A stretch of DNA of 64,000 bases from Cerasicoccus arenae (GTDB taxonomy: Bacteria; Verrucomicrobiota; Verrucomicrobiia; Opitutales; Cerasicoccaceae): NCBI RefSeq assembly GCF_014651635.1, contig NZ_BMXG01000007.1:62001-126000 (forward strand), in the 5' to 3' direction. A program made the translations under genes and the position numbers. Below, one piece after another: positions 8,922-17,482 of this stretch; position 1 is the stretch's first letter; every line of letters starts with the position of its first letter. Below the pieces are notes generated by a model. The model did not search any database. It had not been told where the DNA came from and saw only the letters and a list, made by a program, of their open reading frames with translations.

Positions 8922-9497
8922 ATGATCCTCCGCGTAACCCAATACGGCGAACCCATCCTCCGCGAAAAAGGTGCTAGCGTCACCGAGTTTAACGACAAGC
9001 TTAAGCAGTTTGCCCGTGACATGCTAGAGACCATGTATGACGAAGAAGGCATCGGACTAGCCGCGCAGCAAGTCGATGTCGCCAAGCAAATCTTTGTGAT
9101 GGATCTCCAGCTCGGTGATCGGCCAATAGAATTTCATTATGAGATCGACGGCAAGTCTCCGCCCCTTGAGCTGATCATGCCGCTCGTCGTGGTCAACCCA
9201 CAGATCGTCACCCGTGAGCCCAGTGCACCTTACGAGGAAGGCTGCTTGTCCTTCCCTAGTATCCGTGGCGAAGTCGTTCGCGATACGGTTGTCGAGATGC
9301 AATATCAAGATCTTGAGGGCGCATCCCATACCATCGTCTGCGATGGCCTCTTTGCTCGCGTTATTCTCCACGAAAACGACCACCTGCAAGGCGTGCTCTT
9401 CATTGATCATATGACGCCTCTGACTTTGCGCCCACTTCAGACCAAGATCAAGAAACTCAAGCGCTCGACCCGAGACTGGATTAAGCACTACGGTTGA
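8922..9497 (+). CDS. def: Peptide deformylase
   Basis: Deformylase removes the formyl group from the N-terminal methionine of new proteins. The 191-aa product has all three metal/active-site motifs: GIGLAAQQ (43-50), EGCLS with metal ligand Cys108, and HENDH (150-154) giving the two His ligands and catalytic Glu151. It is slightly longer than E. coli Def because of an insert around residues 63-88 (before VVVNPQI), as in some other bacterial deformylases. The fmt gene that often accompanies def is not nearby. No Shine-Dalgarno sequence precedes the ATG. Confidence 0.96.
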   Translation: MILRVTQYGEPILREKGASVTEFNDKLKQFARDMLETMYDEEGIGLAAQQVDVAKQIFVMDLQLGDRPIEFHYEIDGKSPPLELIMPLVVVNPQIVTREPSAPYEEGCLSFPSIRGEVVRDTVVEMQYQDLEGASHTIVCDGLFARVILHENDHLQGVLFIDHMTPLTLRPLQTKIKKLKRSTRDWIKHYG

Positions 9498-9560
9498 GTT
9501 GCTGACACGAGCCCTTTGTTGGTTTGCACATGGCTAAAATGATGCAATGTTGAGAGTCGG

Positions 9561-10460
9561 ATGACGAACTCAAAACGTATTGCAATCACCGGAGCCACCG
9601 GCCTCGTTGGGACTGCTCTAAACGCTGCCCTTCGAAAGCGCGGAAATATCGTAATCCCTATTTCCCGAAGCTCGCAGCCTGAAGGTGTCGTTTGGGATCT
9701 AGAAAAGGGTGAACTACCGACCGAGCAACTAAACGGTCTTGAAGCGGTTATCCATTTAGCAGGCGCTGGTGTGGCTGATGAACGCTGGACACCATCCCGC
9801 AAGCAAGTAATCCGAGATAGCCGTATCAAAAGTGCAAAGCTGCTCATTGATACACTTAGCAAAGTATCGATGCCGCCCAAGACATTCATTTCAGCATCTG
9901 GGATTGGTTATTACGGTCCTAAGCCTGCCCAGGAATGCGATGAATCCAGCCCGTTAGGTCCGGGCTTCCTAGCAGATGTTTGTCGAGAGTGGGAAACAGC
10001 TGCGCATCGAGCAGAAGAGTTTGGGGCAAGGGTTGTTATCGCACGCCTTGGAGTAATTCTATCGCCTGAAGGTGGAGCACTTGCCCGAATGCTACTGCCA
10101 TTCAAGCTCGGTCTTGGTGGGCCTGTTGGCTCAGGAAAACAACGACTGGGGTGGATCGTGCTGGATGATGTAGTCCGTGCGATTCTTTTTCTGCTAGACC
10201 ATTCCCAAGCAACCGGCCCATTTAATCTGACTGCTCCTCAGATCATAACAAATGCCGCGTTTGCAGATACTTTAGGCAAGGCACTCAATCGTCCGACGAA
10301 GCTGCCCGCCCCTCGATTTGCCCTCAAATTGGCCTTTGGCGAACTGGTTGATGAAACCCTGCTCGCGGACTCTCCATCCATTCCGAAGCGACTAACCGAA
10401 TTAGGATTCGATTTTCAGTTTCCGAAACTCGACGCAGCTTTACGGGATATGCTTAAGTAA
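9561..10460 (+). CDS. TIGR01777-family (YfcH-like) epimerase, SDR fold
   Basis: A 299-aa extended short-chain dehydrogenase/reductase-like protein. The N terminus has the NAD(P)-binding pattern ITGATGLVGTAL, followed by VIHLAGAGVAD and the family-typical SASGIGYYG segment that contains the tyrosine of the active-site region. The RLGVILSPEGGAL, GSGKQRLGWIVLDD and FNLTAP segments are characteristic of the YfcH/SDR39U1 group, whose substrate is not established. It ends 3 bp before the flavoprotein gene, so the two are very likely cotranscribed. Confidence 0.9.
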   Translation: MTNSKRIAITGATGLVGTALNAALRKRGNIVIPISRSSQPEGVVWDLEKGELPTEQLNGLEAVIHLAGAGVADERWTPSRKQVIRDSRIKSAKLLIDTLSKVSMPPKTFISASGIGYYGPKPAQECDESSPLGPGFLADVCREWETAAHRAEEFGARVVIARLGVILSPEGGALARMLLPFKLGLGGPVGSGKQRLGWIVLDDVVRAILFLLDHSQATGPFNLTAPQIITNAAFADTLGKALNRPTKLPAPRFALKLAFGELVDETLLADSPSIPKRLTELGFDFQFPKLDAALRDMLK

Positions 10461-10463
10461 TCT

Positions 10464-11435
10464 ATGAACTCTGAGAAGATTGATGTTCTCGTAATCGGTG
10501 CCGGTATTGCCGGACTATTGGCGGCGCACGAATTGACAAATCAGCATGGCCTGCGTGTCGCGATTCTCGACAAGAGTCGCGGAGTTGGTGGGCGCATGGC
10601 CACTAGGCGTGATGGTGAGGCAGCCTATGATCATGGTGCTCAGTTTTTTACAGTGCGTAATCCACGCTTCAAGCAATGGGTGGACCGTTGGCTAGAGCAA
10701 GGATTGATCAAACTATGGTTCGACCAACTCGCTGACGAAGCCCCATTGATGCGCTACGCTGCGATGCCCTCGATGACTGCCATTGCCAAACAGTTGGCGG
10801 TTGGCCTTGAATTGCACCGAGAGTCGCAGGTGGTTTCCGCTCAGCGAGCAGATGGTGAATGGACGCTTGTCACGAAGTCAGGTGCTACCTATCAGGCTCC
10901 CAAACTTTTAATCAATGCTCCAGTCCCTCAAGCCATGGAAATCATCGACGCAGGTGGCATCCAATTGGCCACGGCTGACGAGCAGTTCCTTCGCTCAATT
11001 CATTATGCCAAATGCATCGTCGCTATGGTTGAACTTAATCGACCTAGCGGACTGCCTGCTCCAGGACGTATTAAATTCGACGATCAGGAACCAATCTCAT
11101 GGATGGGCGACAACCAGCAAAAAGGCGTCTCGATGCGCCCAGCAATTACAATTCATAGCGGCCCTGCTTTTGCCGAGAAATACTTTGATGCTCCAGATGA
11201 CGTTCGGTTGCCTCTGCTTGTGGCCGCGGCAAAGCCGTGGCTTAAGGCAGAAATCCTTTCAGTCAAAGGTCATCGCTGGAAATTTGCCCACCGTTTGACT
11301 GAACATGATCGCGATTTCTTTGGCGACCCACCACTGGGCCTATGGATGGCGGGTGACAGCTTTAATGCACCTCGTGTCGAAGGTGCCGCCATGTCTGGTT
11401 TGCTTGCGGCAGACGCGATTGCGGCGACAATATAA
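10464..11435 (+). CDS. Renalase-like NAD(P)/FAD-dependent oxidoreductase
   Basis: A 323-aa flavoprotein. The dinucleotide-binding motif VLVIGAGIAGLLAA opens the chain, followed by LDKSRGVGGRMATRR and YDHGAQFFTVR, the signature of the bacterial renalase/amine-oxidase-like group. The FAD-contacting C-terminal motif LWMAGDSFNAPRVEGAAMSG is complete. Members act on pyridine nucleotide isomers or unknown substrates, so I leave the substrate open. It starts 3 bp after the epimerase gene and probably forms a two-gene unit with it. Confidence 0.88.
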   Translation: MNSEKIDVLVIGAGIAGLLAAHELTNQHGLRVAILDKSRGVGGRMATRRDGEAAYDHGAQFFTVRNPRFKQWVDRWLEQGLIKLWFDQLADEAPLMRYAAMPSMTAIAKQLAVGLELHRESQVVSAQRADGEWTLVTKSGATYQAPKLLINAPVPQAMEIIDAGGIQLATADEQFLRSIHYAKCIVAMVELNRPSGLPAPGRIKFDDQEPISWMGDNQQKGVSMRPAITIHSGPAFAEKYFDAPDDVRLPLLVAAAKPWLKAEILSVKGHRWKFAHRLTEHDRDFFGDPPLGLWMAGDSFNAPRVEGAAMSGLLAADAIAATI

Positions 11436-11488
11436 AACCTTGGACTAATAAACGTGTCGGCCGGCACGGCTTTGCGTTTTCACTGCCT

Positions 11489-12364
11489 ATGCCAATCCAC
11501 TACCTATTGCCTGCACTATCCGCCGCATTGTATGCGGTTTCTTCACTCTTTAGCAAACGCGCATTGGAAGAAGGCGTTGGCATTATGCGGCTTTCATTTG
11601 TGGCAAATGTAGGCTTCTTTTTGGTTTTTGCTCCTTTGGCACTATTGGCCAATGAACCGCCTGACTGGAGGGCCGTCCAATGGCCAATCCTAGCCGGAAC
11701 CGGCTTTTTCCTTGGGCACGTACTAACCTTCTCAGCGATTAAATTTGGCGATGTCTCGGTGCAGGCCCCAATGATGGGGACCAAAGTCGTTTTCGTCGCC
11801 ACATTCACCGTAATTATTGGTGCGGGGACTGTTCCACTACACTGGTGGATCGGAGCTGGGTTGACTGCGGTTGCCATTTTTCTCTTAGGTTTTTCTGACT
11901 GGTCAAACCGTCGCGCGGTCTGGCGAACGGCATTGTTGGCCCTGTCGGCATCGGCTATTTTCGGCCTTACAGACGCACTGGTGATGAAGCATGCAATTTC
12001 ATTTGGGCCTGGGTGGTTTCTCTGCGTGGTTAACGCGGTGATGTTGCTGGAATCAATACTGCTCGTACCATTCTTTGAAGGGAAAATGAACGCAATTCCT
12101 CGCAAAGCCTGGCCCTGGCTGATCGGCGGAGCGGGCTTGATGTCCCTTCAGGCACTAGGAATTGGGATATCGATTGCTTTCTGGGGTGAGGCAACAGCCG
12201 TGAACATTATCTACGCCTCGCGAGGATTATGGGGCATTATTCTCGTCTGGATCATCGGCAGTTGGTTTGGCAACCGTGAACGCGATGCGGGCGGTAAGGT
12301 CATGGGGCGACGCTTAGTCGGTGCGATGTTACTTGTGGCATCAATCATCCTCGTGCTGATTTAG
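11489..12364 (+). CDS. EamA/DMT-family membrane transporter
   Basis: A 291-aa protein with about ten hydrophobic segments arranged as two five-helix halves, typical of drug/metabolite transporters in the inner membrane. Features include the N-terminal LPALSAALYAVSSLFSKRAL helix, the FGDVSVQAPMMGTKVVFVA segment ending repeat one, and a second EamA unit from about residue 145. Substrate cannot be predicted. It lies between the flavoprotein and hisS genes in the same direction with 53 and 59 bp gaps. Confidence 0.85.
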   Translation: MPIHYLLPALSAALYAVSSLFSKRALEEGVGIMRLSFVANVGFFLVFAPLALLANEPPDWRAVQWPILAGTGFFLGHVLTFSAIKFGDVSVQAPMMGTKVVFVATFTVIIGAGTVPLHWWIGAGLTAVAIFLLGFSDWSNRRAVWRTALLALSASAIFGLTDALVMKHAISFGPGWFLCVVNAVMLLESILLVPFFEGKMNAIPRKAWPWLIGGAGLMSLQALGIGISIAFWGEATAVNIIYASRGLWGIILVWIIGSWFGNRERDAGGKVMGRRLVGAMLLVASIILVLI

Positions 12365-12423
12365 CATTGCGCTAGCGTAGCATGGGCCTACGGTTTTCCG
12401 CTTTTCCACCTAAGCGAACCACC

Positions 12424-13755
12424 ATGGCCACACATAAGACATTACCCGGATTCCGTGATTTTTACCCTGAAGATTGTTCGCTGCGCAATCACTTGTTTTC
12501 AGTGTGGCGGCAATGCGCCAAACGCTTTGGGTTTCAGGAATACGACGGCCCAATACTTGAGTCCCTTGAGCTTTTAACCGCGAAATCTGGTGACGAGATC
12601 GCTGGCCAGCTTTTTAATTTTGAGGACAAGGGCGGACGCGCCGTTACACTGCGACCTGAGCTAACTCCCACGCTGGCTCGCATGGTCAGCGCAAAAGCAA
12701 ATGCCCTTCCCCGTCCCATCAAGTGGTATAGTATTGGTGAAAACTTTCGCTACGAGCGCCAACAAAAAGGCCGCCTCCGTTCCTTTTATCAATTTAACGC
12801 AGACATTCTCGGTGAAGCTGGCCCCATTGCTGACGCCGAAGTGATCGGTTTGCTGGTCGAGAGTCTTTGTTCTCAAGGCCTCCAAAGAGATGAGTTCATT
12901 GTCCGCCTGAGTGACCGGAATCTCTGGTTCTACTTCATTGAAAGCCTGGGCTTTACCGGCGAACAGGCAACTGGCGCATTGGGCATCATCGATAAGATGG
13001 AGCGTATGCCCCCGGAAAAAGCGCTTGCCGCACTCGGTGAACTCGGTGCCCCCGATCCAGCCAAGACCTTTCAAGCGATCACTGATTTCCAGCAACTACC
13101 AGACGTTGAAGCAATCGCTGCCTTTCTCTCAAAAATGGATCTGAGCGAGGAGTCTCATGATAAATTAAATGGCCGCTTAGACGCTTGGCGCGAACTATTG
13201 GACCTGCTTGATGCCGCTGGGCTCAATGACTTCGTTAAGCTCGACTTACGTATTGTCCGCGGGCTGGCCTATTACACGGGATTTGTATTTGAGGCCTTTC
13301 AAACAGTGGGTAAAGGCCGGGCGTTAGCTGGCGGTGGACGCTATGACGATTTGCTGGAAAAGCTTGGCGGCTCTGCGATGCCCGCAGTGGGTTTCGGCAT
13401 GGGCGATGTCACCCTACGCGACCTTTTGGAAGAGGTTAACCGTCTTCCCCGGCTGATTGACAAGGCTGATATATTCCTCGTCTACACCGGAGATGCTGGT
13501 TTTAAGGCGGCCCTTGGAGACGCCTACGCATTGCGGCGCCAAGGATTACGCGCAGAACTGCCCTTTCGCGAGGCAGGCATGGGTAAGCAATTTAAACAAG
13601 CGGCCCAGTCCGGGGCAGACTTTACGCTGGTCTATGGGCCGGAAGAGCTCGCACAAGGCATTGTCCAAGTGAAGCATATGCGTACCGGCGAGCAAAAGGC
13701 AGTCCCTGCCGCACAATTGGTCGGTAGCGTGCTGGCGCTATGGCGGGAAGGCTAA
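12424..13755 (+). CDS. hisS: Histidine--tRNA ligase
   Basis: Class II synthetase that charges tRNA-His. From the ATG at 12424 it is 443 aa; this start matches the family N terminus (TLPGFRDFYP), while an upstream in-frame ATG at 12382 adds 14 non-conserved residues. Motif 2 is KWYSIGENFRYERQQKGRLRSF-like (written here in part), the histidine-specific motif LRIVRGLAYYTGFVFE is present, and motif 3 is AGGGRYDDL. The C-terminal anticodon-binding domain covers about the last 90 residues. The complete histidine motif and C-terminal domain argue against the HisZ regulatory paralogue. Confidence 0.93.
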   Translation: MATHKTLPGFRDFYPEDCSLRNHLFSVWRQCAKRFGFQEYDGPILESLELLTAKSGDEIAGQLFNFEDKGGRAVTLRPELTPTLARMVSAKANALPRPIKWYSIGENFRYERQQKGRLRSFYQFNADILGEAGPIADAEVIGLLVESLCSQGLQRDEFIVRLSDRNLWFYFIESLGFTGEQATGALGIIDKMERMPPEKALAALGELGAPDPAKTFQAITDFQQLPDVEAIAAFLSKMDLSEESHDKLNGRLDAWRELLDLLDAAGLNDFVKLDLRIVRGLAYYTGFVFEAFQTVGKGRALAGGGRYDDLLEKLGGSAMPAVGFGMGDVTLRDLLEEVNRLPRLIDKADIFLVYTGDAGFKAALGDAYALRRQGLRAELPFREAGMGKQFKQAAQSGADFTLVYGPEELAQGIVQVKHMRTGEQKAVPAAQLVGSVLALWREG

Positions 13756-13860
13756 TTATTCACGAACCGAGTGAAATTCTGCGCTTATATGCATAATATG
13801 CAAAGTTTTAGCTAATAAGATGTATATAGGACGCCTTGGGATTCACGGGCGGCAATTCGT

Positions 13861-13902
13861 ATTGTCATCACAGTTACGAGGTGATAACTCAATGGTGACA
13901 AT
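13861..13902 (+). promoter_or_regulatory. Structured leader with two mutually exclusive hairpins
   Basis: Upstream of the gene starting at 13921, a 10-base arm (13861-13870) pairs with 13893-13902 through nine Watson-Crick pairs and one G-U. A competing inner stem pairs 13867-13871 with 13881-13885. The two stems share bases and so cannot coexist. Promoter position is unknown, so it could be a leader RNA structure or a protein operator. Confidence 0.35.
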
Positions 13903-13920
13903 CTAATTATAGGAAATGCC

Positions 13921-14388
13921 ATGAAGCTTAAAAATCTTATTGGAATCATCGTGCTTGGAGCCGCTGGCTATTTTGGCTATACGTTTCTAGTCACGAATTT
14001 CAGCGCAGAAGCCATGGTCTATAAACGCTATGCATCAGCGTTGCTTGATTCAGAACCCTCAAGAATCAAAACCCTTGTCGCTGATAATAGTGCGCTGGAG
14101 CCGTTTAAGGCCGGGCAACAGCGAAAAGATCTGATCAATGGCGAGGTCCGATTTACTTGGTATGAATTCAAAGATAAGAAATTTTCCAATGACGGTAAAT
14201 CCGTCACATTGACGGTTCTCCAAAAGATGCGCGTCGATCCACCAGGAGAAGATACTTTTTACGGAACTGTCGTTCGATCCGATCGGCACGTCGTTGTTTT
14301 GGAAAAGTTTCAGTCATCTTGGCGGATAAGGTCTTTTGAGGATACGCCCATGATGAATTATCGAGCCGAGAACAGTAGCCGTCGATGA
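13921..14388 (+). CDS. Small membrane-anchored protein of unknown function
   Basis: A 155-aa protein. It begins with a single hydrophobic helix (residues about 5-25, LIGIIVLGAAGYFGYTFLV) after a KLK start, so it is likely anchored in the inner membrane with the rest outside. The soluble part starts with helices (YKRYASALLDSEPSRIKTL) and continues with strands, suggesting an NTF2/SnoaL-like alpha+beta fold, but no family motif is recognised. Its stop overlaps the next start (ATGA at 14385-14388), so the two products probably act together. Confidence 0.75.
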   Translation: MKLKNLIGIIVLGAAGYFGYTFLVTNFSAEAMVYKRYASALLDSEPSRIKTLVADNSALEPFKAGQQRKDLINGEVRFTWYEFKDKKFSNDGKSVTLTVLQKMRVDPPGEDTFYGTVVRSDRHVVVLEKFQSSWRIRSFEDTPMMNYRAENSSRR

Positions 14389-14879
14389 TCTGGCTGCAGC
14401 AGAATCTAAAAGTTGCCTTGGGGGTTATTGGGTTGGCAGCGATTGCCCTCTTTTTCATTCTTTCAGGTGAATCTGGGCCTGAAGGTGCCATTAATTCCCG
14501 CCTCGATGACCTATGCGAGCTTGTTTCCTATGAGCAGCGGGCTCCACAGTTAGCTCAGATAACGACCACCAAGAAGCTTTCAGGATACTTTACCGAGAAG
14601 CCGTATTTGATCGCCTGGCCAGGACAAGCCGCCATCACTGATCAAAATGCGGTCAGTGGCATGTTTATGTATTTGCTCAAGTATGCCTCCGAGGCGGAGG
14701 TCTCCTTGGGGAGCCGTCAAATGACATTGCAGAACGAGACATCTGCCATTGTAACCGCCAACGTCACGGCCAAAGCCAAGGTGAACGGTGAAACAGAACG
14801 GCATTCGGGGCGTTATCGCATAGAATTGGAAGAGGTAGATGGCAACTGGTTGATTAGTTCAGCCCAGCCTATTAACTAA
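14385..14879 (+). CDS. Small membrane-anchored protein, possibly NTF2-like
   Basis: A 164-aa protein with an N-terminal hydrophobic helix (residues about 9-27) and a soluble domain ending in RYRIELEEVDGNWLISSAQPI. That ending, a strand pair with Trp near the C terminus, is common in NTF2/SnoaL-like domains. It is translationally coupled to the preceding gene, which has a similar size and layout; the pair may be diverged duplicates. Function unknown. Confidence 0.75.
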   Translation: MIWLQQNLKVALGVIGLAAIALFFILSGESGPEGAINSRLDDLCELVSYEQRAPQLAQITTTKKLSGYFTEKPYLIAWPGQAAITDQNAVSGMFMYLLKYASEAEVSLGSRQMTLQNETSAIVTANVTAKAKVNGETERHSGRYRIELEEVDGNWLISSAQPIN

Positions 14880-14890
14880 TTTTCCGCAGA

Positions 14891-15682
14891 CTAATTGAGG
14901 TCTTCCTTGCTCACTTTTTGGTAAGTGCTGGGCTTCGTGAAATAAAAACTTAGCATGCCCGTGTTGCGTCTAATTTTGGTAATGTTGATGCGAGCCAGTT
15001 GCTTGTCTTTGAACACCGATTCCATGGTGTAAGGCGTATAAATCCCGTCGACTTTACGGTAATCGCTGAAAGTCGTTACCAAGGGTTCAGCTTCTTCATT
15101 TGGGCGATACGAACGGCGCTTTTCCAAAAAATCAATGGCGTCGATCCAAACGTCAACAGTGTCGCCAAAACGTTCACTGCTAAGCTGCACATGATGCTCT
15201 GGCTCAGATTTATCATTAATCTCGACCCCCAAGTATCTCACATCGAAATCATACAATTGCGGGCGATCTAGTGGTGTGTGAAACGAGTTGTTTAAACGAA
15301 AAAATCGAAGTTGCGCATCAGTAAGCAGATTGGCCCCCAATTCTGGTCGACCAGAAATCCAGCGCCAGCCATCATGCCCATCATGCACTTGAATGATTGT
15401 TTCTTCGTCCAGAGTAAGCGTGTAGCGAATCTCCCCAGTATCCTTCTGGTTCAATTCAAAAGAGTAAGTTTGCCCACCCTGCTGAATTTCACCAATAATA
15501 GCGACACTGCGAATATTTAAAAATGCAGAAGATTCCGCTCGTGCTTGCCGATAGCGGTTTAGCAAATCCTGTAAGTCCGAAGATGAAAACTGGGCTTGTA
15601 CGGCGATTGCGGAGAATAAGAAAAATATTATTGTCCGAAAGTGACTGGTCATTCGTAAATTAGAATTGTAGGGAAAATTCAT
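14891..15682 (-). CDS. Secreted LolA-like protein
   Basis: A 263-aa protein with a signal peptide (hydrophobic core FRTIIFFLFSAIAVQA, predicted cleavage near AQA-QF). The mature part alternates beta strands (VAIIGEIQQGGQTYSFELNQ, IRYTLTLDEETIIQVHDG.DGW, LVTTFSDYRKVDGIYTPYTMES), resembling the half-barrel of LolA/LolB and DUF4292 proteins that handle lipids or lipoproteins in the periplasm. The DYRKVDGIYTP segment is typical of that fold. An internal ATG at 15652 would give a shorter signal peptide. The gene is convergent with the preceding pair (11 bp gap). Family placement is by resemblance only. Confidence 0.72.
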   Translation of the reverse strand: MNFPYNSNLRMTSHFRTIIFFLFSAIAVQAQFSSSDLQDLLNRYRQARAESSAFLNIRSVAIIGEIQQGGQTYSFELNQKDTGEIRYTLTLDEETIIQVHDGHDGWRWISGRPELGANLLTDAQLRFFRLNNSFHTPLDRPQLYDFDVRYLGVEINDKSEPEHHVQLSSERFGDTVDVWIDAIDFLEKRRSYRPNEEAEPLVTTFSDYRKVDGIYTPYTMESVFKDKQLARINITKIRRNTGMLSFYFTKPSTYQKVSKEDLN

Positions 15683-15775
15683 GATAGAGCATTCTCTAAA
15701 GTTGGCAAAGAAAATACGAGTAGTAGCGCATGCATAAGCGCCTATCTATCATGCAATAAGAAGGACGGATGCGCC

Positions 15776-17368
15776 CTACTCAGTTTCACCGTGATCCAGA
15801 GCAATCTTGTACAGGAATGCATCACGCAGGGCCTCTAGAGAGGCCTCAATTATGTCGTCTGAGGCACCGACAGTGCCCCAAATATTAACGCCATCCGTCG
15901 ATTCCACCTGCACGCGAATGATCGCTTTAACACCTTTTTGCCCATCGAGAATGCGCACCTTGAAATCAGTCAAGCGCACGTCGTTAACTTGTGGAAACTC
16001 ATGGGAAAGCGCCTTGCGCAGCGCTCCATCAAGGGCACCGACCGGCCCCGTGGATTCATCAACCACATGGTAAATGTTTTCGCCAATTTTGACCTTTACG
16101 GTGGCCTCAGCCGTCACGTCATCCGTCCATTCACCGTACTCATCGATAACTTTGTAATTGAGCACCTTGAACGGATCGGCCTTCTGGTTCACATAGCGCC
16201 GGATGAGCAGCTTGAAGGAAGCATCGGCGGCTTCGTATTCGTAGCCACGGAATTCCAATTGCTTAAGCTCGTCCAGGAAATGAGTCATCGCTGGCGATTT
16301 CGATTCCACATCGAGCCCCATCTCTTGAGCCTTCATCATGATCGAAGCGCGGCCAGACATATCCGAAACCACCACGCGCGTGCGGTTGCCCACGGCCTCA
16401 GGGGCAATGTGTTCGTAAGAATGCTTCACCTTGTTAACAGCGTCTGCATGCACCCCTCCTTTGTGGACAAAGGCCGACGCGCCGACGTAAGGCTGCTTGC
16501 TGTCATGGCGTTGATTCGCCAATTCCGCAGTGAATAGAGACAAATCGCGCAAGCGACTGATGTGCTCCGCGCAGGCCATCGGGTAGCCCATTTTCAACGA
16601 GAGATTCGGGATGACTGTCGTCAAGTTCGCGTTGCCAATGCGTTCGCCATAGCCGTTCATCGTGCCCTGCACCATAACGGCACCCGCTTCGACGCCGGCC
16701 AGCGTCACCGCAACACCCAAACCAGCGTCATTATGGCAGTGCATACCAATCTTTGTCTTGGGAAAATGCTTCTGTACTGCACCGACAATGTTTTGAACTT
16801 CGCCAACCAATGTTCCCCCGTTGGTGTCACAGAGGGTTAGGAATTCCGCACCGCCGCGTTGAGCAGCTTCCAGCGTTGCTAGAGCGAACTTTGGGTTGTC
16901 CTTGTAACCGTCAAAAAAGTGCTCGGCATCATAGACAACTTCACGGCCGTTATCCTTCAGGTAACGAACGGTGTCCTCGATCATCTTGATGTTTTCCTCG
17001 GCAGTCGTACGAAGAACCTCGGTCACATGCATGAGCCAAGTTTTGCCGAAAATAGTCACGACCGGCGTTTCGGCTTCGAGAAGAAGCTTAACCTGTGGAT
17101 CGACCTCTACTGCATTGCTCGCACGACGCGTGGAGCCAAATGCCGCCACCTTGGCGCGCTTCAGCGTGACCTTGCGGATCTGATCGAAAAAAGCCATGTC
17201 ACGCGGGTTTGAGCCCGGCCAGCCGCCCTCAATATAATCGATGCCAAACGAGTCCAGTTTCTCCGCCAGGCGCACTTTGGAGCTAACGGTGAAGGAGATG
17301 CCCTCGCCCTGCGTGCCGTCGCGCAAGGTGGTGTCATACAGAAAAACGTTTGGTTTCGCGGATTCCAT
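15776..17368 (-). CDS. cimA: Citramalate synthase
   Basis: CimA condenses pyruvate and acetyl-CoA to citramalate, opening the threonine-independent route to isoleucine. The 530-aa product has the HMGL-like catalytic motif YDTTLRDGTQGEGI at the N terminus, the metal/substrate segments TLCDTNGGT and GMHCHNDAGLGVA, and the MVQGTMNGYGERIGNANL signature. Next come YVGASAFVHKGGVHADAV and a C-terminal LeuA-type regulatory domain. The length, the GYGERIGN variant and FVHKGG favour the citramalate-type group over 2-isopropylmalate synthase. I chose the ATG at 17368; an in-frame ATG at 17389 adds seven residues. Neither has a Shine-Dalgarno sequence. It is divergent from hflX. Confidence 0.9.
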   Translation of the reverse strand: MESAKPNVFLYDTTLRDGTQGEGISFTVSSKVRLAEKLDSFGIDYIEGGWPGSNPRDMAFFDQIRKVTLKRAKVAAFGSTRRASNAVEVDPQVKLLLEAETPVVTIFGKTWLMHVTEVLRTTAEENIKMIEDTVRYLKDNGREVVYDAEHFFDGYKDNPKFALATLEAAQRGGAEFLTLCDTNGGTLVGEVQNIVGAVQKHFPKTKIGMHCHNDAGLGVAVTLAGVEAGAVMVQGTMNGYGERIGNANLTTVIPNLSLKMGYPMACAEHISRLRDLSLFTAELANQRHDSKQPYVGASAFVHKGGVHADAVNKVKHSYEHIAPEAVGNRTRVVVSDMSGRASIMMKAQEMGLDVESKSPAMTHFLDELKQLEFRGYEYEAADASFKLLIRRYVNQKADPFKVLNYKVIDEYGEWTDDVTAEATVKVKIGENIYHVVDESTGPVGALDGALRKALSHEFPQVNDVRLTDFKVRILDGQKGVKAIIRVQVESTDGVNIWGTVGASDDIIEASLEALRDAFLYKIALDHGETE

Positions 17369-17482
17369 GGGGATTGAAAAACGGAGCATTGTGCCAGATT
17401 CTGCCGCTTGGCCAAGTCTGAAAGTAAGAGTTTCCCAGTTGCAAGTTCAGCCCAATCAGCTGTAATTTGTTAAGTTTCTCCC

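Noticed and set aside
12382-12423. Upstream ATG for hisS
   Set aside because: The 14 extra residues are not like the family; homology begins just after the ATG at 12424.
15938-16537. 199-codon plus-strand frame inside cimA
   Set aside because: It is antisense to conserved citramalate synthase sequence and resembles nothing.
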